From: Nectonema munidae
Lineage: Eukaryota; Nematomorpha; Nectonematoida; Nectonematidae
DNA length: 64,000 nucleotides
Direction: 5' to 3'
Assembly (NCBI GenBank): GCA_030549495.1
Contig: JAUIRK010000920.1
Span: 1-64,000 of the forward strand
How positions within the stretch are numbered: position 1 is the stretch's first letter; each line of letters opens with the position of its first letter. The translations under genes were made by a program, and so were the position numbers. This document shows, one piece after another, positions 1 through 53,916 of the stretch. Below the pieces are notes generated by a model. That model saw only the letters and a list, made by a program, of their open reading frames with translations. It ran no database searches and was not told where the DNA came from.

Positions 1-521
1 ATATTATATTAATAGTTATAATTTTAAAGATGTGAGGAATATTGTTCAGTAAAGAATTCTTACAATGCAGAAACAAAATTCTTCAAATTTTAGCTTTGAA
101 AACATTGATTTACTTCATTTTTCTAAATGAAAGTGGAAACTCACACACGTTGACATAGTTATTCAAAAGTACTATAAAAGAACCATTTCTTAAAATCAAT
201 AAATTTGGAGCCAATAAATATACAAAATATTATTCTATTCATGTTAGTACAATGTATAAAGTTATAGGTAATCCAGCATTAATTTTCCTTGAATGATTTT
301 GGATTGATTGGATTTTGGATTTGAACCCCTTTAACAAAAAAATTGTTTTCGGTCATTTTTGAGGAACATTCTTTCACAAAGATATTTTCGGCATCGTTGA
401 AAACGGGCATGACGTTATTCAGATCAACTTTGATCTATGGCATTTTAAACGCAAAGAAAAATTAGAATGTTTGTCAAAAACTTAAGGTGTATATAATAAA
501 TATAAAAATTTCCAATTTTAG

Positions 522-1404
522 AATTTCAAGTTACAGAAGGTGAAGATGTCACATTTGTTACCAACATTTCTGAACCGCTATTGATAAAATGTTCAGATCA
601 GCATGGCCCTAAGAGTAAATACTCAATAAAATTTAATATGAAAAAAGGTACGATCTTTTTCTCGTTTAAATAAATCATTTATATAGTTTCTTTTTAGGAT
701 CTGAATTATACGTTTCAGGAGTCCAATTTTTACCAAATTCTAGTTTGCACATAACATTTAGAGACGAAGGAGAAGACATTTCCAAATTTACAGTTATCAA
801 AGATTATATTTCAGGTCAGAATAAAATCATGCAAATGTCTTCTGATTAATTTTTGCCATTTTTAGTTAAAAGAGTAGAAAGTGAAAAACTTCCAATCAAT
901 GCTGATCGTTTATATTCGTATCAGTATAACAACAGAGATTTCCTTGAAAGTAATCATAGTTTGTTAAAAATCGGGATACATTCATACTCTGCAGAAACTT
1001 TTAATTATGAAATTTCGATTATGAAGACTTCTCTTGACGATTTTGTGCCAAGTAAAGGGTTATTTTTCATAAACTAGTAATAATATCTTTATTACTTCAT
1101 TTCAGGTATGAACGTAACAGATATCCACCATGATAAGGAATTTTTTTATGCCAAGTTATCCACAAATTTCAACGGAACATGTTTATATCCCTCGAGTAAG
1201 TTTTTATTCGTTTTGTTTTATATTATATCCAAAAAAATTTTTTAAGAAACAGTTAAAATTGTAAAAGGCGAAGAATTCGAAATGGAATTTAGAGAGCTAA
1301 GTCAAGAAGAAGCAGTTATAAGTGTAATATGTGGCGGTACTGATAACGTATTTTTCATGCTAATAATGGAAATTAATCCACTTGTTTCTTACAAACATTT
1401 TTAA
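522..1404 (+). CDS. Unrecognised secreted/extracellular-type protein, 3' part (5 exons)
   Basis: Five exons are visible: 522-647, 698-814, 866-1051, 1106-1195 and 1247-1404. Each has an AG acceptor and a GT donor, and every junction is phase 1, so the reading frame stays open across all of them. The translated product (about 220 residues here) has four N-glycosylation sequons (NIS, NSS, NVT, NGT) and few cysteines, as in extracellular beta-sheet domains. All-phase-1 exons are typical of extracellular modular proteins. The last exon either reads through to a TAA at 1402-1404 with a hydrophobic tail (VFFMLIMEI), or uses a phase-1 donor after 1336 and continues elsewhere; I cannot tell which. 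The first exon begins in phase 1, so earlier exons must exist, probably left of the window. I do not recognise the family. AT content resembles the surroundings. Confidence 0.6.
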
Positions 1405-3426
1405 TGAACATACTTTGCACTCCTTCATGATGATTACCTTTTCTCTTTCTTTTTGAACCGTTTAAATAAAAAATTTTATCCCTATACTTTCAAGAATGCA
1501 GGATTAAATGATGAAAATACTAAATTTATTAATTCTATATACCTGTGATTCTCAAACTAGATTAGAGATTCCAAGGGTGTTCACAAGATGAATCGAAGAG
1601 GCACTTGATGGTTGACAAAATTTGCGAAACAAATTTTTAAGAAGAACAGTAAATTGAAAAAAGATGTCCATGCGATTTTAAAATTTTTAAGGGGTCTATT
1701 AGCAAAAAAATTGGAAAGCGTGATATAGAGTATTCATGACTCCTGCCTCGATTCGCAGATTTCTTTTGGATCAAATTGAGAATGGTCGATTTACAAGATG
1801 AGTGAAAACAACCGAAAATGTGTCAGAAACAGCAATATAGCCAAAGTTAAGCAATAATCGCAATTTATATTGAAAAGGACAGAAAATATTTGAAGAAGTT
1901 TTATTTTTGAAAGAACGCTAGATGCTACACATAAACTTATTTAAGCTAAGCTTGTTCTTTTCTTTATGATTACTTTTGCATCTGAAGGAAAGACATTATG
2001 TTTTTGAAAATCGTGTTTATCGTAGTTCATCAAAGTAATGAAAAGATCATTTTCCCCCTTTTTACTTATCCGAAATATTCTGAATTAGTTTTGCATTTTT
2101 AAACAAATTTTTCACTGAGTTTAAAGTTTCCGCATAGTGAAGAACTCATTTAATCATTTCTTTATGTAAAATTCAAACAAAATAAATCACTTAAGTGAAT
2201 GATTTACGCTTATTGTTTTCCAATCAAAAGAGTGAGACTTTCGAATATTAAAATGATACTTTCCAATTGTGCAGAAAAAATTTCAATATAATAAAATCAA
2301 TCCCTAAATTGGGATTTTAAAAAAATGCTAATTTTAGTTTCAGAATCAAAAAATGTTTTAGAATCAGTAATTCCATCTTTGTGAAATATATCTGCAATAG
2401 CATTTTGGATCTAAGACCTTGTCAAGCTACTCTCATTTTGAAGAAAATGTGAAACGTTGGGCTGTAGATGTGGCGAACATAGGATTATGCTAGCTTCTGA
2501 TATACAGCGTTCAAGAGATTTAACTAAGGCTTATTCCTGGCCTCTATCAATTATTAACTCAAAGGCAAATCAAAATGAATATCAAATTGTATTTAATAGT
2601 CCTTATTCAAAACCTTAACGTTTTGCACGACTGTTGTCGTCAGATAAAAAAGCCTCAAGCCAGGTCTTTTGTCCACACGAAGTGTTGAACATGCGCTATT
2701 TTGGTCCGCAGTTAGTGAAATGAATACCTGGCATCTTTGCATAGCATTTTATCACTGGACTTTTACCAGTCGAACAAGACTGTTTAGTTATCGATGCTGT
2801 AAATACGGTCGGTCTTACTACCACAAAGTAATTTCTTCTAACTTGCCCTGTGCCACGTGAATTTCTAAGACAGGCGCTCACAAGCTTTTTCATTTGGACA
2901 ACTTCTCTTCTTAATATAAATTAAGCATATATTTGATTTGTTTGCCTAACTCTATCTAATAATAATTTGATCCTATTTTCCTAATTTAACTCTTCAAAAT
3001 GAATTCATTCAAATCTAACATTGATTTCAACTTCAGAATTAATGGCTAGCTTTTAGAGCTTAAATCGCCTACAAGAGTTTTGTGGAGTTACGCTCTCCAA
3101 AATATTTCATCGCCTCCTCACATAAGATGGATCATATTACTACAACATCTCGTTTATTACGAAATAACTCTTACTTAAGAGTTTAAAAATCAACCAAAAA
3201 ATATTTCATTTTAATAATTGTTTGATAGATCATTTTTAATATGGACAAAAAATTCTGTCTCCTCCATCTGGCGCATGAATAAAATAATTGGAAAGCGCAA
3301 TCTTTGAATCGTACAATGAAAGGTGCATTTCGTTGAAATATCGAATTTGAAGATGTGGTATTAGAAACTACATGGAAAAAACAAAATAAAAAAGGAAAAC
3401 ATGAACATATGAAAAAAGAAGTATTT
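1405..3426. other. Intergenic stretch, no gene recognised
   Basis: No frame shows an exon-like run with matching splice sites. A somewhat GC-richer patch at about 2600-2890 has short overlapping ORFs on both strands, with no motif I recognise. It may be a decayed mobile element. Confidence 0.5.
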
Positions 3427-3434
3427 GTGCACAC

Positions 3435-4104
3435 TAGAGCTTCTGTCTCGAGATTTCTCGAGAATTTTAGAATTTAAAAATTTCTTGATTCTCGAGAAAT
3501 TTTTGTCGAGACTCAAGAATTTAAAAAATTTTTTATTACTGAAAACATGTTAAATTTTGAATAAATATTAATAAAAAATAAATAATTATGTGTAATGCAC
3601 GATCAACTTTTGAATATTGAAATTTTGAAGAAATTTTATAATGTGCAAAAAATATTTTTCATAAAATTTTTCTCTTTATTCGGAGCATGGAACTGTTATA
3701 CAAAAAAGCCAAATTCAAATTGAATCTGTTGACGAGTTTGAAGAAGAATCTCTAACTCAAAGTTTAAATAGAGAAATTAAAGAATTCATCTATGATAAAA
3801 AAGAAGAAAAAGTTAGTACAATAGAAGAAGAACTTCAGATGTTCAAACAAAACAAAAATTTGGATTTATCAAAATCAATGCAATTGTTAAAAAATTCTTT
3901 TATGCATCCAACCAACTTCTTGTCAATGCGGAAGAATTTTATTTTCAAAACGATTGAGTTTGAAAAACGAAACTTTAAATGCTCTTGTTTTTTTAAAAAG
4001 TTATTTTACTAATAAAACAAAATATTTTTCTCGAGTCTCGAGAATCATATATTTTTTTTCTCGTTTCTCGAGAATTAAATTTTATCAAGAAATCAGAAGC
4101 TCTA
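3435..4104 (+). mobile_element. Short hAT transposon (TAGAGCTTCTG family, CTCGAG subtype)
   Basis: The terminal inverted repeats TAGAGCTTCTG and CAGAAGCTCTA bound a 670-bp element. It is flanked by 8-bp target duplications GTGCACAC and GTGCGCAC (one mismatch), the length expected for hAT. Both ends carry about three copies of the palindrome CTCGAG, which are likely transposase-binding sites. The interior (about 3690-4000) keeps only a decayed C-terminal transposase stretch in the plus direction. Its SLNREIKEF and NFLSMRKNF parallel the C-terminal region of the hAT at 23.1-24.8 kb. The rest of the transposase is gone, so this is an internally deleted, non-autonomous copy. Confidence 0.85.
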
Positions 4105-4302
4105 GTGCGCACATATATATATACATACTTAGCGCAGGCAACAGAGTGGGGAAAGATAATAAAGTTCAGAGATGATAAAGCTTTTGTAATTTCAAAAATA
4201 CGAAGGACTTCCTAATAAAATATGAATAATAGCATAAACTTTTTTCAATTTGTCACGGACCCCCTACTCGGAGAAAAAGTGTAGAATAAGAAAAAGACAA
4301 AG

Positions 4303-4308
4303 TTTATT
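4303..4308 (-). promoter_or_regulatory. Candidate poly(A) signal of the Ki-67-like gene
   Basis: AATAAA reads on the minus strand about 150 nt after the stop codon at 4456-4458. The position is right for the 3' end of the minus-strand gene. Other AATAAA-like strings occur nearby in this AT-rich DNA, so the choice is not firm. Confidence 0.35.
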
Positions 4309-4455
4309 AATGAAAGCATTACATACAGTTAATTTCCATTCAACACGCATAATAAATAAGGATAATTCTATGAAAGATAATATAATCTATCTAATTTCTA
4401 GGTATAAAAAAATAAGGAATTAAGGGCAGCTTCCGCATTAATCTCGGCATTAAAT

Positions 4456-45690
<41,235 letters not shown>

Positions 45691-46009
45691 CTAAAAAGAA
45701 AAGAACAAATAGCTCAATTTTATTATTGAGCAAAAAAATGTTTGAAATACGCTAATATAGTGTCGTGGAGTACGTAAAAGAAGATAAGGGTAACTATAAA
45801 TAATACACTTTTGAAAAGCTTTAAGGCAATCGCTTGGACTTTGTCAATCAATATTCAATTAGCATATTTCAGCTAATTCTAATTTTTATTGGAATTTTGT
45901 GTTTTAAGGAACACTTAACTATAATTACAGCACATAGTAAACGTGAGTTACGGCCGTATACATTATTTTTAAAGAGAAAAATTTTTCGGAAGTGTAGTTA
46001 AATTGGAAG

Positions 46010-46100
46010 ACATAGCTAGGGGTGTGTGAGTAAGGTTGGTTAGGTACTGGGTACGATAACTCAAGGTCTTGGGTTCAATCCGGCATCAAGCCTTCTTTCC
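46010..46100 (+). repeat. tRNA-like SINE head
   Basis: GGTGTGTGAGTAAGGTTGG resembles a diverged A box, and GGTTCAATCC fits the B-box consensus GGTTCRANNCC at the right spacing for a polymerase III promoter. The cloverleaf is not convincing as a functional tRNA and the flanks show no CCA or clear arms, so a tRNA-derived SINE is more likely. Confidence 0.4.
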
Positions 46101-46194
46101 TCATAGTTTAATACAAGCCGTGCAATTGTGCTTCTCGATGAAACATCCGCCGGAACTTTATTTTTACATTTAGTACTTAGAGTCTGGCGACCGG

Positions 46195-46640
46195 GCTGAG
46201 TCTACACCCTATTCACATCGCTCTCAACTTTTCTATCGGGAGACCATGATACATGCTATCAAAAGCCTTTGAGAAGTCAATAAAGACCACATCATATTGC
46301 CGGAAATCCTCAATTCTATCGCACCAATCTTCTCTAAGTGTGAGCAAGTTACTGACACAAGATTTTCAGGGCATAAATCAACGTTGCCTTTCTTCGATCG
46401 ATTCAAAAAGTGTTCAAGCATGCGCTTTTTAATCTGCTTCATTATCTTGAACAATACGTGAGTGATATTAACTGGGAAATATTTAACTGCTAAGCAGCGT
46501 TTTCCTCAATATGTATAAGTTATATCAGCCTGCCACCACGCACTGAGCACTTTGTCTCCGTCCATTTACTTTTCAAACATGATTGCAGCAGCTTCACAGA
46601 TTAAAGGAGCCAATTTGTTGAGTAGCAAGAGGGTGTAGTC
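46195..46640 (-). pseudogene. LINE reverse transcriptase fragment
   Basis: On the minus strand, ADITYTY..K, YFPVNITHVLFKIM (the NYRPVSLTSV region) and QYDVVFIDFSKAFDSMYHGL (palm motif with catalytic Asp) lie in two frames. Only this middle part of the enzyme remains. Confidence 0.7.
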
Positions 46641-46649
46641 TATCATATA

Positions 46650-49000
46650 CAATTGATTTCATTACATCCAGATTTAATAACAAATTTTAAATCTATTATG
46701 CTTGAAATGAAACATCAACGCCTTCCAAAATAGGTATATATTCTGCATGGTGACTCTATAAGTTTTTTTCGAACACGGAACTTTTTCTCCAAATTTGATG
46801 CTTTATAGCATTTCGCGCAATTACACAATTTTATAGCAGTTAGTATCACCTATTATTCTTTAGATATTACAGTCTCCTCTTCTGATTCAATAGTTTTTAT
46901 TTCTAGATCAATCCAGGGAACACCATAATTCTTTCGATTTTGTATAGTTAGGTACATAACTTTGTAGTAGGTTATTTAAACAACTAACATACGTTTTTGC
47001 TTAAGAATCTTTATTCAATATAAAGATTATACCTTTACACGTGGCTTCTATTGCTGCCCAGTTAGCAAATTAGCAACTTTATAATAGTTCTCACGGGTTT
47101 GCCAAACCCGTGGATAAATTGCAGGTGCAGGTCATTGTTCAAAACTTACTACAGGGCAGGTCATAGTGGGTTCAATATTATTACTATGGGTTACTGCGAG
47201 TTAACTAATAAACTTACTGTAATTTGGGAATTAATTCCTATAAATCATATAATTTATAGGATATTGATTCATAGCTCATATCTGCTTGAATAAACTGTAG
47301 CATCAGTAAGTACATCCCATTCCCATCTAACACCCTTACATAAACAGTGTATTCAAGGATATTTTTATATCTTTCTTAAATAAGTTTAATAAATTTAGAA
47401 TTTGTTAAACAAATTTTATGGGTAATAACGTCAGAGAATCTATATTTATTAAATATAAAAACAGTAGCATTTAAATTATATTTTTATCAAAATAAAAAAG
47501 TTGAGTTAAGTTGGGCGATTGAAGATTTAAATATAAATTTGCGCGTTAGTTGTGGCTCTAAAAATTTTAAATGCGGGGCGAGTATGGTCATTTGATTTTT
47601 TTATAGGCGTAAAATGATAAAATTAGGGACGGATGAGAGCAAATTTTTACAACACACGCAGGGGTCTACTTCATATCGGGTGTCATATTTAGTTTTTTGG
47701 TTTAACAGCAATATACAATTATCACTGGTGCAAAAGGATCTAAGTGTTGAAAACCCCGACATCTAGATTACTCAAGCCACTATTTTTATCCATTGTAAGT
47801 TCTCGACGGTTTCGCAGCATGCTAAAATAATGGCGCCGTCATAGTTTCCTCGAGAAGGCGGAGATGAAATTGATTAAAAGCACCTCCGCTTAAGCCTTCT
47901 TCCCAATCAATGGTTTGAGTGAATTAATTTAGAATGTTGTGTATTATAACTCTATTGCTTAAAAAGAAAATAAAAAAAGGCCACACACAATTTTAAAGAA
48001 ATAATATTTTAGAAACAAAAGAATAACAGAAAATTGTAAGGATCAAGTGAATTAAAAGCAGAAGAATTTTAAATTACGTACTAATAAACTATTGAAATTT
48101 AAAATATTTTAGTATTGGTTTTAAAAATATAGAAAATACAAATTTAAGAATTAAAAAAATATATATTAAATTTAAAAATAGTAGCAGGTGAAAAGTTAGG
48201 AATAGAAAAACCAATACGAAAAGTTTCGCGCTTAGTAGCTTAGACAAATAGAATTAAAAAACTTTTAATTAATTAATTATAAAATCTTTTTAAGTTTAAT
48301 TTTAACAGAATAAAATGCTAGATTAATATAATTTTAGGAAAATTACTAAATAGTATAATTTTTTTTTATAACTTATTTCTATATAAAATTTCTGAACATA
48401 GAAATCTAATATAATACGGCTATCTTGATCTTCAATTATAAAAAAATTTTCGAAAAAAAAGTTTTGAAAGATAATTTTTAGTTATTTCTATTTCTCTTCT
48501 ATAAATCTCTCTCTATTTTATATGTAAAAGTGAGATATTTTTATATAATAGTTTAATGTACACACTTAATTTAACTTACTCTATATATAATCGTTGATTT
48601 TCTTTAAAATTTAAGAAGAGTTCAAAAATAAATTTATAACGAGATGTATGTAGTTAGATATAGAATGTAGATATAAATTTAAATTTTGAATTGGTTTTTA
48701 ATTTTTACGTAAGGCTTCTAAAAACAATTATGAAAGGGAAGTGTCCAAGGAAGAAGAAGTAGTTTATTCAAAATCAAAAGGTTCATAAAATATAGAATAA
48801 CACACAAAAACATATAAGGCTAAAAAAAGTCGCTTTTGTGTAACTATTTAATCAATAAATTCTTAATATAACAAGGTGTTTATAAATTTATTATAAACAT
48901 CTGAATAAACTTAATAAAAGAGTTTGAATTTAATAAAAAGATCTGATATAGTAAATGGTAAATATACTATTTATTGATAAAACATTCATACAAAATATAA
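46650..49000. other. Intergenic stretch, no gene recognised
   Basis: Very AT-rich from 47950. A perfect hairpin CACGGGTTT/AAACCCGTG lies at about 47091-47112. A GC-richer patch at 47760-47930 (with GGCGCC and CTCGAG strings) could hold the promoter or 5'UTR exon expected upstream of the Ki-67-like gene, but nothing fixes it there. Confidence 0.3.
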
Positions 49001-49449
49001 ACATAGATGAAAAAGAAAAAATGCATATTACATAGAAGAGATATAACAATTAATAAGTTTGCAAAAAGAATGGTTTATGTGAATAAAAGCTTTTATTTTT
49101 TTCAATATTTTTGAGAAATATAAACCTTCGATATTTTTTAGAAAAATCTAACAAAACTGTTAGAGCATAAAGGTACTCTCTGAACAATACCTTGCATGCA
49201 TTATTTATTTTTGCTCTCTCAATACCCAACATAAGTGGATTTCTAATGTTGAAATTTTCCATATTACTGGATAAAACACACTAATTTGCATGTCTAGATT
49301 AATTTGTCTTGAGAAAAATTTAAAAGAAAAATAAAGTAATCGCATCTAATATCTATCTTTTATTTTTAAGCTATTCATTAAAACAAATTTTTCATTAGTG
49401 TGTGAGGTAAATTTCAAGTGAAATATTAATCAAACAATTTTTTATTGTG

Positions 49450-50165
49450 AAAGATACAATTGATTAAACAAGATATATATACATCAAATTTTTGTACCAA
49501 TATCTAAATAATTAATATTGAGAAAAACTGAAAGTGTAATACTTAGCTTTTTAGTAATATAGGGAATTTGTGGGTTCCATGAAGTTTTTCATTTATGATG
49601 ATTCCTAAAAAAACTAATAGTACTTGAAAAATAAGGGTTAACATCACAAAGATTAATTGGGAATATTTTTATTCCAAAAACTTGAAGGAAAGTATATTGC
49701 TATTTATTTTTTCAAGATTAATATGGAGAAACAAGGCGTCGGGGCTTAAGTTGGAATAACTTTTTTCAGAATAGAAATTATATTTTTTTGACATAAATAT
49801 TATAAAAGCGAAAAATAAGTTATATTCTGTTTAGAGATAAAAGGTAGTTTTTTATCCTATTTTTAAAGGAAGGTAACAAATTATCCAATTTATCAAAAAT
49901 ATATTATTTTTACTGAATTCATTAATTTTTTAAAAATAGAAATATTTGAATCCTTCTACATAAAATCAACATTTCTAGTTTCATAAGGAATAACTCTCTT
50001 GAATTTGATGAAATTTCCATTTAAATTTTTAAACAAAAATACTGCCATTCTTAGATGAAAAAAATCTTCTAATCTTAGAAGATTATTCTCCCTAAAAATA
50101 ATAATAGTATGATCTCTATATTTAAGATTGAAAACTACTCAATGCGCTTTTTAAATAATTTCAAA
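49450..50165 (-). mobile_element. LINE 3' remnant
   Basis: Minus-strand text such as LGIIINEKLHGTH and the stretch around 49850-50160 is similar to the 3' part of the LINE at 52.1-54.7 kb (for example the GATAAAAGGTA and TTTGAATCC regions). Heavily decayed. Confidence 0.55.
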
Positions 50166-50174
50166 AAGTAAACT

Positions 50175-50960
50175 TACTGAACCAGGTAACTATAGACACC
50201 TTTTTTAGGTAAACTTTTTGAAAAGATTATTCATAGGAAAATGAGTGCTTTCATCTCGAAATATGATATGCTAAATGAAAACCAATTTGGATTTAGGCCA
50301 AACAAATCTACCCAAGGTGCTAATGCAACTGTTTCAACAAACCTTCAAATTGCTAGTTCTAATAAATTACAAGTTTGTTCTATCTTTATAGACTTCAGTA
50401 AAGCCTTTGATAAAATCAACCATGAGCTACTCCTTTTAAAACTTAATAAATTTGGTTTTCGAGGAAAATCTTTGAAATTATTAAAAAGTTACCTGTCCAA
50501 CAGAAACTACTATGTTAAGATTATGGAACTTATTCTTCAATTAAATCTCTGTGTAAAGGGGTTACGCAGGGCTCTTCTGTCTTGGCTCTTTTTTTGTTCA
50601 ATATATATGTTGAGGATATTTTTAATCTGCAAAATGATAATTGTAAATTTTATATGTACGCTGACGATTGCATCATACTATATAAAACTTATGATCTGTA
50701 TATGAATAACAGATTCATTAACCTATCCCTAAATCGGTTTCATCAATGGTGCGAGCAAAACAATCTTAATATTAATATTGAAAAACTAAATATATGATCT
50801 ATAATACAAAAAAAATTACAACTAAATTTAACATCCAATTATGTAACATGACAATTGAAAAAACAAACTCTTATAACTATTTAGGTATTATTTTGCAATC
50901 GAATTTATCTTTTACATTACACTTTTACCTTACACGTTTTTAATAATATGACATCCAATT
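50175..50960 (+). mobile_element. LINE reverse transcriptase fragment
   Basis: Plus strand, two frames: LNENQFGFRPNKSTQGA, CSIFIDFSKAFDKINHELLL, then YMYADDCIILY (catalytic YADD) and FHQWCEQNNLNINIEK. The frame changes near 50530-50580. Upstream endonuclease is missing, so a 5'-truncated copy. Confidence 0.8.
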
Positions 50961-51100
50961 CTTATTTTTCCAATTACTTTATTTTCAACTATACAATACA
51001 TAATTATAACTTGAGAAATGATGAAGATGTATTTATACAACATTTTACCAATACAAATAAGAATTGTTTTTTACAATTGGAATTCAATACCGTTGCATAT

Positions 51101-51123
51101 TGTTGTTGTTGTTGTTGTTGTTT
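51101..51123. repeat. (TTG)n short tract
   Basis: About seven TTG units, likely marking the tail of the LINE fragment just upstream. Confidence 0.8.
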
Positions 51124-51599
51124 TATTTGACACAGCTTGTAAAATGCAAGGATTTCGAAAACTGGATGCTTTTACAAATTTAATATCAGTTAACACATTT
51201 TTGTGAATATTTTTTTTTTTAGTATTATGGACCGAACCTCTGACTTTCATTTTTTTTGCTTTGTTTTCTTTTTTCATTTAGATACCGGTGTTTATTATCT
51301 TTACAGATCTTCTCTTGAACAATTATTTACTTATGATACATAATATGTTTATATATACTCTATATTTGTATAGTATAACTTTTTAACGCCTTTGTTAATT
51401 TTATCCATATAATCATCATGGATTTTTTGAATCTATCTTCCTCCCTACACATGATCTATTACACATTTTCTTATTTTTAACTTCACTATTTCAGCATATT
51501 GAGATTAGAAGTTCTTACAATAGGGAGAATGAAGGATTTTTTCTCAAGTTAAGTTTAGTTCGTATCTTTTTGTTTTGAACTAAAATAAATCTTATCTAA

Positions 51600-52070
51600 T
51601 CTTAAAAATCTTAAAAATTATCTATGCGTTTTTTTCCATAGGGATACCGGTTAATTAAAGATGCTATAATTCAGATATGCTAAAATATATGTTTGTAAGA
51701 AGAAGAAGAAGAATTTATTATGCAAATACAAATTATAAAATACATGTTACAAAACACCCATACATGGTGTGCTATATATTTTATTTATTTAGTAAACATT
51801 AATAATAGAAAAACATATCCATGTTATATAATGCCATTCTAGAAGCACAAATTAACATATACATTTCGAAGTGTATTTTCATATATGTAAAGCATAAGAA
51901 TATCCAAAACAAAAAAAGAAAGAAAAAAAAGCATCCAAATGCAAATTTAAATAAAAATGAATTTCAAAGACTCAGATTTATATTCTTTCTAAAAAATCAA
52001 AAGCCAAAAATGGCCGTTATTAGATTTTTTAGTAAAAATGTAGAGTAAAAATTGAGAATGAATGGTATTT
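51600..52070 (-). mobile_element. LINE 3'-end fragments
   Basis: TTTTTTCCATAGGGATACCGGTT at about 51630 matches the 3' part of the LINE at 52.1-54.7 kb (CTTTTTCCATAGGGGTACCAGTT). The remainder is AT-rich without frames. Confidence 0.5.
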
Positions 52071-52686
52071 TTGAAACAAATATATCGATAAGATCATTTT
52101 TGATTTTTATTGACTGATAAAAGGTAATGTTTTACTCTATTTTTAAAAGATTGATAAGAAACCTCCAGATTATCAAACAAAAATTTATAATGCTTAAAAA
52201 ACTCATTAGTTTTTTCTTTAATTGAAATATTTGAGCCCTTTAGATTATAAGTAATCTTTATTGGTTCCTTTGAGTTTCTGGTTACATAGTGAACATCTAG
52301 AATGTATGTAATAACCTTATCAAATAGATATTTAATTTGCTTTTCAAGTTTTTAAACAAAAACATAGCCACTCTAGTTTTATAGAGATCTTCCAATTTTA
52401 ACAGATTATTTTCACAAAAGATGAAAGATAATCTCCCTATAATTGAGATTGAAAACAATTCTTAATGCTTTTTTCTGTAATATTTCAATTCGTCTTTTTC
52501 CATAGGGGTACCAGTTAAAAATGCTGTAGTTTAAATAAGATTAAAAAACATGTTTATATACGATTAGCCTTATCTTCAATGGAAAGATATTTTTCGTTCG
52601 ATAGAGAATGCCAATGATTCTATTTAGATTAAGAGCTATTTTATCAATATGATGGTTAAATTTAAGTTTTTTGTCAATAATTAATC

Positions 52687-53406
52687 CTAATATATCAAAC
52701 TTTCAACTATTTCTATACCAGTGCAGTATAAGAAACTATGATCTATGTTTGACTTATTTGAAATTATCATACATTTCGTTTTACTTTTGTTGATTAATAG
52801 GTTATTGCTTGTGCACCATTGGAAAAGTAAACTAAGTTCAAATTTTATTTTTATTGAGTCAATGGAATCATTCTTTTTTATTTTAGACAATAGAAAATAT
52901 GCACATATATCATCTGCAAAGAGGATGAAATTGAAAAATTGTGATATGTGAAATATTTGGTTGATGGCAATATTGAAAAGAAGAGGTGCAAGAATATAAC
53001 CCTGTGGAACCCCAGTTTTTATAGGTTTAGTTTCTGAAAATGTTTCATTCACTTTAACTGTTTTTACTCTATTTTTAAGATATGAGAAAAGAAACATCAA
53101 AGTATTTTTGCCAATTTTACAGTCATGAAGGTTTTTCATCAAGGTACAGTGACTCAATCTATCAAAAGCCTTTGATAAATCAAAGAAGAAAATTACAGCA
53201 TCATCCTTAATTTCTAGGATTTCAATTATTTTTTCAATCAAGTAAGAATGATAAGCTTCAGCGGAATATTTTTCTCTGAACCCGAATTGTAGTTTGTTTA
53301 TGAAATGGATTGAAGAAATATATTCGTTCAATTGTTTATAAATAAACTTTTCGAAAATTTTTGATATCGTAGGAATTATTGAAATCGGTCTGTAATTTTC
53401 AATCAA
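52687..53406 (-). pseudogene. LINE reverse transcriptase domain
   Basis: 239 residues: ENYRPISIIPTISKIFEKFI, LQFGFREKYSAE, FFDLSKAFDRLSH (first Asp), KTGVPQGYILAPLLFNI, FILFADDICAYF (catalytic FADD pair) and KSKTKCMII. All palm motifs are present. The frame stops at the C-terminal side and connects to the upstream connector by a frame change at about 53403. Confidence 0.85.
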
Positions 53407-53825
53407 ATTTTTATCATTTTTTTATAGATTGGCAGTACTTTGTGATGCTTTAATATATTTGGAAAATCATTGTTTGATAAAGCAAAGTTTATAGAATAGG
53501 ATAAGGGCGCGCATATTGAGTATTTTATATGTTTCATTGATATTCCGTAGATATCTTCAGTTGTGTTGTCCTCAAATTCGTCAATGATAGACAAGATTTC
53601 AAACGAAGTGCTATGATTCAACTCGAATGAATCCTGAGTAAATTTTTGTGCATTTATATCAAATTCAGTATTGGAATCCTTCAAATTTGTGAAATATTTA
53701 TTGAATAAATTTGCTACTTTTGAATCATCAATAATATTTGTTTCATTTTTTATACTTATTTTTCTTTTATCCTCTTTTTTTATAATTCCATTAATTTTTT
53801 CCAGTTCTTTTTGGTTGAATTGCAT
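53403..53825 (-). pseudogene. LINE ORF2 connector between endonuclease and reverse transcriptase
   Basis: 140 residues with VANLFNKYFTNL, typical of the segment before the reverse transcriptase, ending PNILKHHKVLPIYKK just before the NYRPIS motif in the next frame. Confidence 0.7.
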
Positions 53826-53916
53826 TTTACTAGGTTTTCAGAAAAATAAATTTCTTTGGATTTTCTTATTTTGTATTTAACTTGATTTCTTAACATTATA
53901 AATTGATTTTTCAAAC

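Noticed and set aside
2669-2893. Overlapping small ORFs in a GC-richer patch
   Set aside because: Both strands are open for about 65 codons with no motif, no splice sites in frame and no similarity to the other elements in the window.
46010-46100. Functional tRNA gene
   Set aside because: Only the B box fits well; acceptor and anticodon arms do not pair convincingly.
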